From: Verrucomicrobiia bacterium
Lineage (GTDB): Bacteria > Verrucomicrobiota > Verrucomicrobiae > Limisphaerales > JAKPVM01
Reading direction: 5' to 3'
DNA length: 8,409 nt
Assembly (NCBI GenBank): GCA_026417275.1
Contig: JAOADO010000049.1
Coordinates: forward strand, 1 to 8,409
Numbering within the stretch: position 1 is the stretch's first letter; the number at the start of each line of letters is the position of its first letter. This document shows positions 1-6,967 of this stretch, piece by piece. The translations under genes were made by a program, and so were the position numbers. The notes below the pieces were generated by a model. It did no database searches. It was given only the letters and a program-made list of their open reading frames with translations, and was not told the DNA's origin.

Positions 1-521
1 GGATACGGTTAAATGCAGGACGCTGGAATACAATCAAGGACTTCGATGACCTCATGAAGGCGCGCGGTGTTGAACCGATTTTGCCTGGCTACACCGAGGA
101 GGACGGTTTTAAATGGTGTATTGATTGCATAGAAAAATGCCTGCCGCATGCAGAAAAATGCGGCGTCGTCCTTGCGCTGGAAAACCACTGGGGACTTACC
201 AATACCCCCGAAGGAATGCTTAAAATTTTAAACGCCCTCAAGTCCCAATGGCTCGGCGCCCTTATGGACACTGGCAATTTTCTTGAAGACCCTTACGATA
301 AGTTACAAAAAATCGCCTCCAGAACCGTCTTTGTTCAGGCAAAGACATATTATGGAGGTGGCGAGTGGTACACGCTTAACCTTGATTATAAGCGGATTGC
401 AAATATTCTCGCCAGTGTCGGATATTCTGGCTATGTTTCCTTAGAGTTTGAAGGAAAGGAACCCGCCGACACCGCAGTGCCAAAGAGCGTTAAAATGTTA
501 AAAGAAGCGTTTGGACTTTAA
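1..521 (+). CDS. Sugar phosphate isomerase/epimerase (xylose isomerase-like TIM barrel), 5'-truncated by window edge
   Basis: The reading frame is open from base 3, so the true start lies outside the window and only about 172 C-terminal codons are visible. The ATG at 54 is internal: the codons before it already read IRLNAGRWNT, a strand seen in this family. The visible part carries family landmarks. LALENHWG supplies a probable metal-binding Glu, MDTGNF a probable metal-binding Asp, VQAKTYYGGG corresponds to the strand that often carries a His ligand (Gln here), and SLEFEG carries a late Glu. These match the divalent-metal TIM-barrel family (AP_endonuc_2 / xylose-isomerase-like), whose members isomerise or epimerise sugars or inositols. 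The substrate cannot be read from sequence. The product looks cytosolic, since no signal peptide or membrane segment is visible in this part. The family assignment is strong; the specific reaction is unknown. Confidence 0.85.
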   Translation, partial: IRLNAGRWNTIKDFDDLMKARGVEPILPGYTEEDGFKWCIDCIEKCLPHAEKCGVVLALENHWGLTNTPEGMLKILNALKSQWLGALMDTGNFLEDPYDKLQKIASRTVFVQAKTYYGGGEWYTLNLDYKRIANILASVGYSGYVSLEFEGKEPADTAVPKSVKMLKEAFGL

Positions 522-534
522 TAAAGTCATTTTT
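514..534 (+). terminator. Candidate intrinsic terminator overlapping the isomerase stop codon
   Basis: GACTTTAATAAAGTC (514-528) is a perfect palindrome with 7-base arms around a central A. As RNA it can form a 5-bp stem with a TAATA loop, and it is followed by A and five T (530-534). The stop codon TAA (519-521) lies in the loop. The stem is short and has only two G-C pairs, so termination may be weak. The position directly after the last codons and the T run support the call. Confidence 0.4.
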
Positions 535-1006
535 GCGTTCAATGCCCGAGCCAGACAGCGCTCTTAATAAAGTTCGAATTGAGTTTTAAGCAACAGAGCC
601 ACAAAGGCTGGAAGTTTGCGGTGTTTTTTTATCGGACCTTGCGGGGCGTATAAAATTATTGTAGAAGTGCAGTGCCAAAACGTTTTTTTACTCGTGGTGC
701 AACGAAAGACGAGATGTAAAACAGAGAAACGGCTTTGTATTGAAAGTTTTCTTTTTGATGTTTAAACACAATAAAGCCACTGCTTCGCGCGATTCATTCG
801 TTGAACATTTTATTAAGAAATTAATCCGCACGTCTCTTAAATTGCATATTTTTATTTTTCTTAATTGAACGCAAAATCTGGTGCAATATATTCTTCATAA
901 ACATTGCCGCATATGCCCCAGTAAAATTTATTAAAGATTAAAAATCCCGCATAAAATTCGATTTAAAAGAACATTCGGTTTAATGTATATTAATCTGGTT
1001 TATTGT
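522..1006. other. AT-rich intergenic gap with inverted repeat and imperfect hairpins, no convincing gene
   Basis: No frame on either strand gives a recognisable protein. A 13-bp perfect inverted repeat, TTTTGCGTTCAAT (531-543) and ATTGAACGCAAAA (864-876), brackets about 320 bases. Between the arms are two imperfect hairpins. One pairs 686-695 with 709-721 around a 3-base bulge (TTTTAC/GTAAAA plus TCGT/ACGA). The other pairs 731-742 with 769-778 around a 2-base bulge (GGCTTT/AAAGCC plus ATTG/CAAT). The gap may be the hisF leader, an unrecognised structured RNA, or the remnant of a small repeat element. No target-site duplication is visible at the outer ends. Confidence 0.5.
865..892 (+). promoter_or_regulatory. 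Candidate sigma70-type promoter upstream of hisF
   Basis: TTGAAC (865-870) and TATATT (887-892) are separated by 16 bases and resemble -35 and -10 boxes. Transcription would start near 899 and leave a leader of roughly 108 bases before hisF. The -35 box lies inside the right arm of the 13-bp inverted repeat. AT-rich sequence throws up such boxes by chance, so this is only a candidate. Confidence 0.35.
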
Positions 1007-1792
1007 ATGCTTGCAAAACGTGTAATACCGTGTCTGGACGTGCATGACGGGAAAGTCACACGCGGCGTAAAATTTGGTCGCGCCGAGGCTGGCGAACTGC
1101 GCAACGTTGGCGACCCCGTTGAACTCGCCATCCGCTATAACGAACAGGGCGCCGATGAAATGGTGTTTTTCGACATCACCGCAAGCGCCCACGGCAGGGC
1201 AACGATGGTTGATGTCATAGAACGAAGTGCGACTCACTGTTTTATGCCGCTGACCGTCGGCGGCGGAATTCGAACTGTCGAGGACATGAACGTCATGCTC
1301 AAAGCCGGAGCCGACAAGGTCAGCATCAACACTGCGGCAATCGCAAACCCTGACCTGATTCGCGCTGGCGCCGAAAAATTCGGAAGCCAGTGCATCGTGG
1401 TTTCCATGGATGTGAAACGAGTCGCGCAGGGGAAATGGGAGGTTTTCTCGCACGGCGGTAGAAAAGCAACCGGTCTGGACGCGCTCGAATGGGCAAAACG
1501 CGCTGTCAATCTCGGAGCAGGAGAAATCGTGCTTAACAGTATTGATGCCGACGGCACAAAAGCCGGCTTCGACATCGAAATAACGAGGATGATTAGCGAG
1601 GCGGTGAACGTTCCTGTGGTTGCCAGCGGCGGCGCAGGAAAACTCGAGCACATGGCAGAGGTTTTAATCGAAGGCAAGGCAGACGCCGTCCTCGCCGCAA
1701 GCATCTTTCACTTCGGCGAATACACAGTCGGAGAAGTCAAAGAATATCTCGCACAGCGTGGCATCCCGGTAAGATTGACGGTAAACAGATAG
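1007..1792 (+). CDS. hisF: Imidazole glycerol phosphate synthase, cyclase subunit HisF
   Basis: HisF converts PRFAR plus ammonia, delivered by the glutaminase HisH, into imidazole glycerol phosphate and AICAR, linking histidine and purine synthesis in the cytosol. The 261-residue (beta/alpha)8 barrel shows the expected motifs: [12 protein letters not shown] at the N terminus with catalytic-type Asp11, LTVGGGIR (82-89) as first phosphate loop, SMDVKR with Asp135 as the other catalytic Asp, [11 protein letters not shown] (177-187), and ASGGAG (206-211) as second phosphate site. I place the start at 1007, not at the in-frame ATG at 983, because the family begins with M-L-A-K-R and the eight extra residues (MYINLVYC) match nothing in it. 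Neither start has a clear Shine-Dalgarno sequence. No hisH, hisA or other his gene is visible here, so the histidine genes appear dispersed. Identity is near certain; the start is likely. Confidence 0.96.
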   Translation: MLAKRVIPCLDVHDGKVTRGVKFGRAEAGELRNVGDPVELAIRYNEQGADEMVFFDITASAHGRATMVDVIERSATHCFMPLTVGGGIRTVEDMNVMLKAGADKVSINTAAIANPDLIRAGAEKFGSQCIVVSMDVKRVAQGKWEVFSHGGRKATGLDALEWAKRAVNLGAGEIVLNSIDADGTKAGFDIEITRMISEAVNVPVVASGGAGKLEHMAEVLIEGKADAVLAASIFHFGEYTVGEVKEYLAQRGIPVRLTVNR

Positions 1793-1933
1793 AATCTTTC
1801 GTTTTTTAAAATTGTCGAACGCAGTCTCTCCTAATTCTAAGGCGGGAAAAAGGGAGAATCATACTCTTGCGCCGCAAAAAATGCCCGTTATTGAAATGTT
1901 GACTGTTGACCTTCCGACGAAGAAAATCGCCTC

Positions 1934-3058
1934 ATGGACTCCTTAAAAGTGTTAATTGCCCCGGACAAATTTAAAGGCACACTGACTGCAACCGAAGCCG
2001 CCATGGCAATCAAAAAGGGGTGGAAACGTGCGCGTCCGCATGATGATGTTGCAATTCTGCCAGCAAGCGATGGCGGCGATGGTTTTGGCGAGGTGATGAG
2101 CCGCCTACTGAATTGCAAGGGGCTTATAGTAAAATCGGTTAACGCCGCTCATGAAGAATGCCTGGCACGTTGCTGGATAAATAAAACAAAATCAATAGCA
2201 ATCGTAGAATCCGCGCGGGTCATCGGGCTTGCAATGTTGCCCACGGGCAAATACCATCCATTCCAGCTCGATACATTCGGGCTTGGCATTGTGCTGAAAA
2301 AACTCGCAAATAAAAAACCAGAAAACATATTCATCGGTCTTGGCGGGAGTGCCACAAACGACGGGGGCTTCGGCATGGCGAGGGCGCTGGGCTATAAATT
2401 CATCAGTCGCAGAGGAATTGAAATTTCTAAATGGACTGAACTGGCAGACCTGAAAACCATCACCCCGCCTTCAGAACAATTGTGTTTCAACAAAGTCGTC
2501 GCCGCCGTGGATGTTAAAAACCTTCTGCTCGGCAAAAAAGGGGCATCGCGGATTTACGGTCCGCAGAAAGGTCTTAAACCGGATGAAATCCCGTTTGCAG
2601 AGAAAAACCTCCGAAGACTGGTGGCGGTTGTTAGAGACACGTCTGGCGCGGATTTCTCGAAAATTCACGGTTCTGGCGCGGCAGGCGGTCTCGGTTTTGG
2701 ATTAATGGCTTTCCTGAACGCGCGCGTGGAATCTGGATTTGAGATTTTTTCGCACCTCTCAAAACTCGAAGTTAAAATCAAAAATGCTGATATTGTAATC
2801 ACTGGCGAGGGTTCATGCGACCGATCATCTCTGATGGGCAAAGGCGCGGGCGAAATCGCAAGACTCTGTCAAAAACATAAAAAACCGTGCATCATGCTCG
2901 CTGGACGCGCAGATGTTACTCCTGATATTAAAAAATATTTTTCAAAAGTATTGAATATGATGGATATTTGCGGAGAGTTTGCAGCAGTTAAAAACCCGTC
3001 AAACTCACTTGAAAAAATTGCGGAAACAGCGGCTAAAATGAAATTCGAATTCTGCTGA
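1934..3058 (+). CDS. garK: Glycerate 2-kinase (GarK/GlxK family)
   Basis: The protein is 374 residues, close to the usual ~380 of this family (Pfam Gly_kinase), which phosphorylates D-glycerate with ATP, giving 2-phosphoglycerate in characterised bacterial members such as GarK and GlxK. Motifs in order are APDKFKGTLTA (9-19), SDGGDG (45-50), GLGGSATNDGG (135-145), YGPQKG (208-213), GSGAAGGLG (246-254) and TGEG (290-293) with Asp296. The family usually reads TGEG-x-x-D-x-Q-T after this motif; here Gln and Thr are both replaced (DRSS). The start fits because the family N terminus, a hydrophobic strand ending in APDKFKG, begins a few residues later; the ribosome binding site is weak. It lies 141 bases after hisF and 21 bases before the hydrolase gene, probably co-transcribed with the latter. 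It would feed glycerate into lower glycolysis. The symbol is family-level: glxK is equally possible. Confidence 0.93.
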   Translation: MDSLKVLIAPDKFKGTLTATEAAMAIKKGWKRARPHDDVAILPASDGGDGFGEVMSRLLNCKGLIVKSVNAAHEECLARCWINKTKSIAIVESARVIGLAMLPTGKYHPFQLDTFGLGIVLKKLANKKPENIFIGLGGSATNDGGFGMARALGYKFISRRGIEISKWTELADLKTITPPSEQLCFNKVVAAVDVKNLLLGKKGASRIYGPQKGLKPDEIPFAEKNLRRLVAVVRDTSGADFSKIHGSGAAGGLGFGLMAFLNARVESGFEIFSHLSKLEVKIKNADIVITGEGSCDRSSLMGKGAGEIARLCQKHKKPCIMLAGRADVTPDIKKYFSKVLNMMDICGEFAAVKNPSNSLEKIAETAAKMKFEFC

Positions 3059-3079
3059 TTTGAAAAAGGACCTATTCTT

Positions 3080-3880
3080 ATGAACCTGGAAGACCATGTT
3101 GGCGATATAGTTCAAAAAGCCTGTTCGATTAAAGGAAAGAGCATTGAATCTGTGGCAGAGGTGGTGGGAATGAATGTTTACGAATTATTCGAATTTATTA
3201 AGAGTGGACATTCCAGGCAAAACATAGATTATGAAGCGGTCGGGAGCTTTTTAGGAATATCGTCGTTAAAATTAAAAAACATTGCTCATGGGTGGCATCC
3301 GCGACAGATTGACCTCTCACAATGGAATATTAAAAGCTTTGTTTCCGAAAAGGGGTTCTCCGTCAATTGCTATTTGCTCTGGGACGCAGGAAGCGCAGAG
3401 GCGGCTCTGTTTGATACTGGTTTTAATTACGCCGCGATTAATCAATTCATTTGCGGGAAGAACCTTAAATTAAAGTCCATTTTCATAACACACAATCATC
3501 ACGACCATATTGAACTGGTTCCGTTGTTCAAGGAAAAGTTTTCTCAGATTGTCTGTTATAATTTCAAAGAAGACATTGTTAACAATCAGGAATTCCAGCT
3601 AGGCGCATTACGAATCAAAGCGATTCATATTCCGACACATTCAAACGATAGTTTTGCGTATTTTGCCACAGGCTTTATGAACAACCTGCCGCCCGTTGTG
3701 TTCGCGGGCGACATTATTTTTGCAGGCTCGGTTGGAAGAATGCCGCACTATGATGGTGAAAATGGGCTTAAATTGATAAGAGAAAACATCCTCACGTTGC
3801 CATCTGAAACGATAATCTGCCCAGGACATGGACCAACCACAACTGTTGAGGAAGAACTTAAAAACAATCCGTTCTTTTAA
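3080..3880 (+). CDS. Metallo-beta-lactamase-fold hydrolase (glyoxalase II-like) with N-terminal HTH-like domain
   Basis: The protein is 266 residues in two parts. Residues ~1-75 are helical (IESVAEVVGMNVYELFEF, then YEAVGSFLGISSLKL) and resemble two short Xre-like helix-turn-helix units. Residues ~85-266 form a metallo-beta-lactamase domain with the complete dinuclear metal set: HNHHDH (His138, His140, Asp142, His143), His187 in IPTHS, Asp211 in FAGD, and His250 in CPGHGP. FDTG (111-114) and the C-terminal NPFF also fit the glyoxalase II (hydroxyacylglutathione hydrolase-like) group, which hydrolyses thioesters; the true substrate is unknown. AAAAAGGA (3063-3070) sits 9 bases before the ATG and supports the start. 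The gene follows the glycerate kinase by 21 bases, suggesting an operon. The HTH-like part may be structural or a protein-binding module; DNA binding is not shown. Its stop codon overlaps that of the convergent ccsA. Confidence 0.88.
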   Translation: MNLEDHVGDIVQKACSIKGKSIESVAEVVGMNVYELFEFIKSGHSRQNIDYEAVGSFLGISSLKLKNIAHGWHPRQIDLSQWNIKSFVSEKGFSVNCYLLWDAGSAEAALFDTGFNYAAINQFICGKNLKLKSIFITHNHHDHIELVPLFKEKFSQIVCYNFKEDIVNNQEFQLGALRIKAIHIPTHSNDSFAYFATGFMNNLPPVVFAGDIIFAGSVGRMPHYDGENGLKLIRENILTLPSETIICPGHGPTTTVEEELKNNPFF

Positions 3881-5808
3881 ACTGCGGTTTTTGCAGGGGC
3901 GGCAGATGCATTTATCTCAGCCTGTTCAGGAAAACTCTTCCAGTATTTGAGCGGGATAGAGCCGATTCCGATAATTGCAATCTGCGAGGCTATGAACAGG
4001 AGCAACCAGAACGCCGCGGTGTCCATGAACCCGTAAGAATGCAAACCAACGCCGAGCATGTTTACGCCGAACCACGACCAGCTGGTTACAATGTTGCCAA
4101 AAACAGCCATGTTCATGAGACCGCGTTCGGAGACGAGTTTTCCCCAGCGCGCGTGCAGGTAAACCGCCGTCCAGAGGACGATGATGAGCGCTCCATTTTC
4201 CTTCGGGTCCCATCCCCAGAATCTTCCCCACGACTGGTCAGCCCAAATGCCCCCGAGCACCGTCCCCAGAAAACTGAACAAAATGGCAAAACACATTATG
4301 CCGTAAACGATGCGGCTCAACAGACGGGCAAGGTCTGGAGTCAGGCGTTTTGTGAACACGCCGAGAATGATGTAAATGACCGCAAACAGTCCTCCAAAGT
4401 AAACTGCCCCGTAGCCCATGGCAATCGTGACAACGTGCGTGGCGAGCCAGAAATTCGTGTCCAGCACAGCTCGCAAAACTTCCATGGTATCGCCGCTCAA
4501 TGAAAGGTAATGTGCAACAATTTGCGTGGCAAAACCGCCAATCGAAGCCACAAGAACGCTAATGCCGTATGGGAATTTTTTCTCAACGTAAAGGCCAATC
4601 AATACAACCACCCAGCCAACGAAAACCACGGATGAATAGAGGTTTGTTACAGGGGGACGTCCCTCGATGCTCATGCGGAAGATAATCCCCGCAGTGTGCA
4701 GAATAAAGGCAAGCGCCAGCAAATATAGTGAACTGCGTCTTAACCAGTCCGTAAGGTTAAACAGGGAAAAACAGGCGAGCAAAAACGCAAAGATGTAAAT
4801 CTCGCGCGCCTTTGCAAACGGGGCAAAGTTGTTGAAGAAAGATTCGCGGTTAGTCTTCGAGATCTCTTCCGTGTAACCTGTGGCAAGCCACGATTTGAAT
4901 TCTGAAATCGCCCTGTTGAACTCCTGCGGGCTGTTCGCTATATAAGCGGCATTCATAGCGGCGAAAAATTGGACAGGTCGGGGAAGGCTTGAGTTCGGGT
5001 CATGAACAAGGTGCATAACCAACTCGCCTGGCGATTGCCACGATGCCGAAGAATGCTCGTTTTTATCTGCGGGAATGAAGCGCGGATATGCAGAGCGCGC
5101 AACGACGTCCCACTTTTGCATAACCATGACAAGTCTGTTCAAATCGTCCTGGTTGAACTCCTTTTTTGACTGACTTGCGCGGAAGGCTTCAAGTCCTGGT
5201 GCAAGCGCGGTTTGCAGTTCAGCGAGCGCGTTTGTAAAATTGCCGTACTCCTCGGGGTAAAGGCTGTTTTTCAGTCTCTGGAAGACCACGAGTCCTGTGT
5301 AAAGTTTGAGAACCTGTTTTTCGAACGTTGTTCTGCGTGCAGGTTCAATTCTCTGTGCGCGGTCCGCCTGTCTGTCAATCTCGGCAAAATGCGGTTTTAA
5401 CTGGTTGAAGGAGAGAAATTGCTTGCCTTCGCCAAGTCTTAAGAGACTCAAAAGTTCTGGATGGTCAATGACGAAAATCCGTCGCTCGTCCGCCTTTGAC
5501 GGATTGAACAGGACTTCGGCAAGCCATTCTACTGGCGACATTGATTCGAATTTTTCTGTTTTTGCCTGAGTTTCATTCTGCGAATTAGAATTCTGGTCAA
5601 CAGGGTATCTCACAGTTGCCTTTGAACGAATCTGGAGCAACGAATTGCGCGCCACCGAATCCAGTGGTTGAATGCGTCCGTTCATCAGCGCGGGAAGACT
5701 GCCAAACTCCGCGTAGTCAAATCCGTTTTTTGGCGATGGCGGTCGGAGCGAGGTTATCACCCACAAACCGAATACGCCGAGCAAAATAAAAGGCAAATAC
5801 TTTTTCAT
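3877..5808 (-). CDS. ccsA: Cytochrome c biogenesis protein CcsA (heme handling, WWD domain) with large N-terminal extracytoplasmic domain
   Basis: This is the heme-handling half of the system II cytochrome c synthase, an inner-membrane protein that presents heme for attachment to apocytochromes outside the cytoplasm. The 643 residues divide into one N-terminal membrane helix (4-20), a soluble region of about 310 residues (21-335) that opens with a GRIQPLDSVARN signature (44-55), and a C-terminal bundle of about eight helices. The bundle carries the tryptophan-rich heme-binding WWD segment WADQSWGRFWGWDPKEN (522-538). It also has His371, His458 and His590, candidate axial heme ligands flanking the WWD segment. 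The C-terminal half is the conserved CcsA/CcmF-type core; the soluble insert makes the protein much longer than plain CcsA (~300-350). The start overlaps the resB stop by ATGA, so translation is probably coupled. ResB is the obligate partner. Identity is strong; the role of the soluble region is unknown. Confidence 0.95.
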   Translation of the reverse strand: MKKYLPFILLGVFGLWVITSLRPPSPKNGFDYAEFGSLPALMNGRIQPLDSVARNSLLQIRSKATVRYPVDQNSNSQNETQAKTEKFESMSPVEWLAEVLFNPSKADERRIFVIDHPELLSLLRLGEGKQFLSFNQLKPHFAEIDRQADRAQRIEPARRTTFEKQVLKLYTGLVVFQRLKNSLYPEEYGNFTNALAELQTALAPGLEAFRASQSKKEFNQDDLNRLVMVMQKWDVVARSAYPRFIPADKNEHSSASWQSPGELVMHLVHDPNSSLPRPVQFFAAMNAAYIANSPQEFNRAISEFKSWLATGYTEEISKTNRESFFNNFAPFAKAREIYIFAFLLACFSLFNLTDWLRRSSLYLLALAFILHTAGIIFRMSIEGRPPVTNLYSSVVFVGWVVVLIGLYVEKKFPYGISVLVASIGGFATQIVAHYLSLSGDTMEVLRAVLDTNFWLATHVVTIAMGYGAVYFGGLFAVIYIILGVFTKRLTPDLARLLSRIVYGIMCFAILFSFLGTVLGGIWADQSWGRFWGWDPKENGALIIVLWTAVYLHARWGKLVSERGLMNMAVFGNIVTSWSWFGVNMLGVGLHSYGFMDTAAFWLLLFIASQIAIIGIGSIPLKYWKSFPEQAEINASAAPAKTAV

Positions 5809-6956
5809 TTCTTTCTCTGTTCGTTAACAAATACGCCAAGGTTGATTATAAAGTGAATGACCATGCCCAGTCCCACAAGGATGCAGGCAATGTAGGGCGT
5901 CGTCCACGCAGGATTCCGCACAACCTGCAAGATGCTTACACGGTCGTCGTTCGGGTCAAAACTGCCCTGATAGTAAGTCTCGCCGCCGTAACGGAGCGGG
6001 TTGTTCATGTAAATGAGCGCCTCGCGCTCTTCACCTGTTTGTGGATTCGTGATTTTTACCCTGCTCGAAAAATTTTTGGGAATATCTGTGCCAGGATATT
6101 TTTCATGCGTAAAATCAATGAGCGTTATAAAATAAGACTTGTAGTAGCGTTCGGGACGAAGGACAAGCGCCCATTTTTCATTTCCAACGGTGAACTCCTG
6201 CGGGCGGTCGAGGAAAAACGAGGCGAGCCATGTCCCGTTCGGCGCGTTGTCGCCAATTATCTCAATAATCGCAGACGGCGCATTTCGCGTGTCGGTTTTC
6301 GTCTCTGGCGGCACAGGAATCAGGCGAATCTGCCTCCCGGACCCCAGCGTTGACGCCGCGTTTGAGCCGCCTTCAGGCAGGTTCTCCAGGCGCGAGTTTG
6401 GAAAATAATCATGCACCTTTACTTGAAACGGCATGTGCGGATTGCGAATCACGTTGCCTTTGTAAAGATTGGGTTCTGAAATTGCAACCACGGTGTCCGT
6501 CTGCGGGTCAGAAATCTTTATAAGCGCAAGTTCACAGCGATTGTAACTCTCGGAATAGTTCAGCGACTGCCCCTCCACCAAACGCATGTTGCTCTCTGTG
6601 TGGAAGTGGTCAATGAGCAACTGTCCAACAAGCAGAACAAGCAAACCAAAATGGGTCAGGAGTAGACCAAGTTTTTTCGTCTGAAACCCAAACCGCTTAA
6701 AGTGCGACGCAAAAAGATTCAACAGCAGGACAAGACCAATCAAATAGCCGCCAGGGAAAATAATCGGAATCCGATAATTCAAAATCCGCAAATCAGAGAT
6801 AACAATCAGACTTTGAAAAAACTCTCTCTGAACAATGAAAATGCCCTTGTCCACCTGCGCAAGCGTGCCAATAAAAACAAGTACCATAGCCAGCGCAAGG
6901 CACACCACTGTGAGCCGCATGGACGTCAGAAAATTAATTATCTTATCAAGCAACAT
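5805..6956 (-). CDS. resB: Cytochrome c biogenesis protein ResB/CcsB
   Basis: ResB (CcsB) pairs with CcsA in the system II cytochrome c synthase, and its soluble domain is thought to hold the apocytochrome. The 383-residue protein has four predicted membrane helices at about 13-34, 69-86, 96-115 and 354-376. A large extracytoplasmic domain lies between helices three and four. His102 (LLTHFG) and His368 (MVIHF) lie in helices three and four, where conserved heme-ligand His residues occur in this family. The family signature before the last helix is visible as a GEEREALIYMNNPLRYGG run (308-325), then YYQGSF (328-333). The ATG at 6956 follows AGG with a 7-base spacing, and it lies 11 bases after the lipoprotein stop. 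The stop overlaps the ccsA start (ATGA). ResB and CcsA are separate here, unlike the fused CcsBA of some lineages. Confidence 0.94.
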   Translation of the reverse strand: MLLDKIINFLTSMRLTVVCLALAMVLVFIGTLAQVDKGIFIVQREFFQSLIVISDLRILNYRIPIIFPGGYLIGLVLLLNLFASHFKRFGFQTKKLGLLLTHFGLLVLLVGQLLIDHFHTESNMRLVEGQSLNYSESYNRCELALIKISDPQTDTVVAISEPNLYKGNVIRNPHMPFQVKVHDYFPNSRLENLPEGGSNAASTLGSGRQIRLIPVPPETKTDTRNAPSAIIEIIGDNAPNGTWLASFFLDRPQEFTVGNEKWALVLRPERYYKSYFITLIDFTHEKYPGTDIPKNFSSRVKITNPQTGEEREALIYMNNPLRYGGETYYQGSFDPNDDRVSILQVVRNPAWTTPYIACILVGLGMVIHFIINLGVFVNEQRKK

Positions 6957-6967
6957 CGTTTTACCTG

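Noticed and set aside
542..589. 15-codon plus-strand ORF (MPEPDSALNKVRIEF)
   Set aside because: Too short, no ribosome binding site, and it overlaps the arm of the inverted repeat.
821..904. 27-codon minus-strand ORF rich in Lys and Asn
   Set aside because: No ribosome binding site at a proper distance; lysine and asparagine richness is expected from AT-rich sequence.
983..1006. Upstream in-frame ATG for hisF
   Set aside because: Would add eight residues before the conserved MLAKR start of the family and has no better ribosome binding site.
980..1704. Two long minus-strand ORFs opposite hisF
   Set aside because: They lie antisense to a gene with clear motifs throughout and show no recognisable protein features.
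1771..1807. Possible terminator after hisF (AAGATT/AATCTT stem, then TTTTTT)
   Set aside because: Only six bp with one G-C pair, a 16-base loop and three bases before the T run; too weak to claim.
3881..3896. CTGC/GCAG hairpin just past the convergent stops
   Set aside because: Four-bp stem inside the ccsA coding end; not enough for a terminator.
4039..4503. 154-codon plus-strand ORF opposite ccsA
   Set aside because: Antisense to the conserved WWD and helix region of ccsA; composition is that of a shadow frame.
5853..6353. 166-codon plus-strand ORF opposite resB
   Set aside because: Arg-rich shadow of the resB coding strand without any domain or ribosome binding site.
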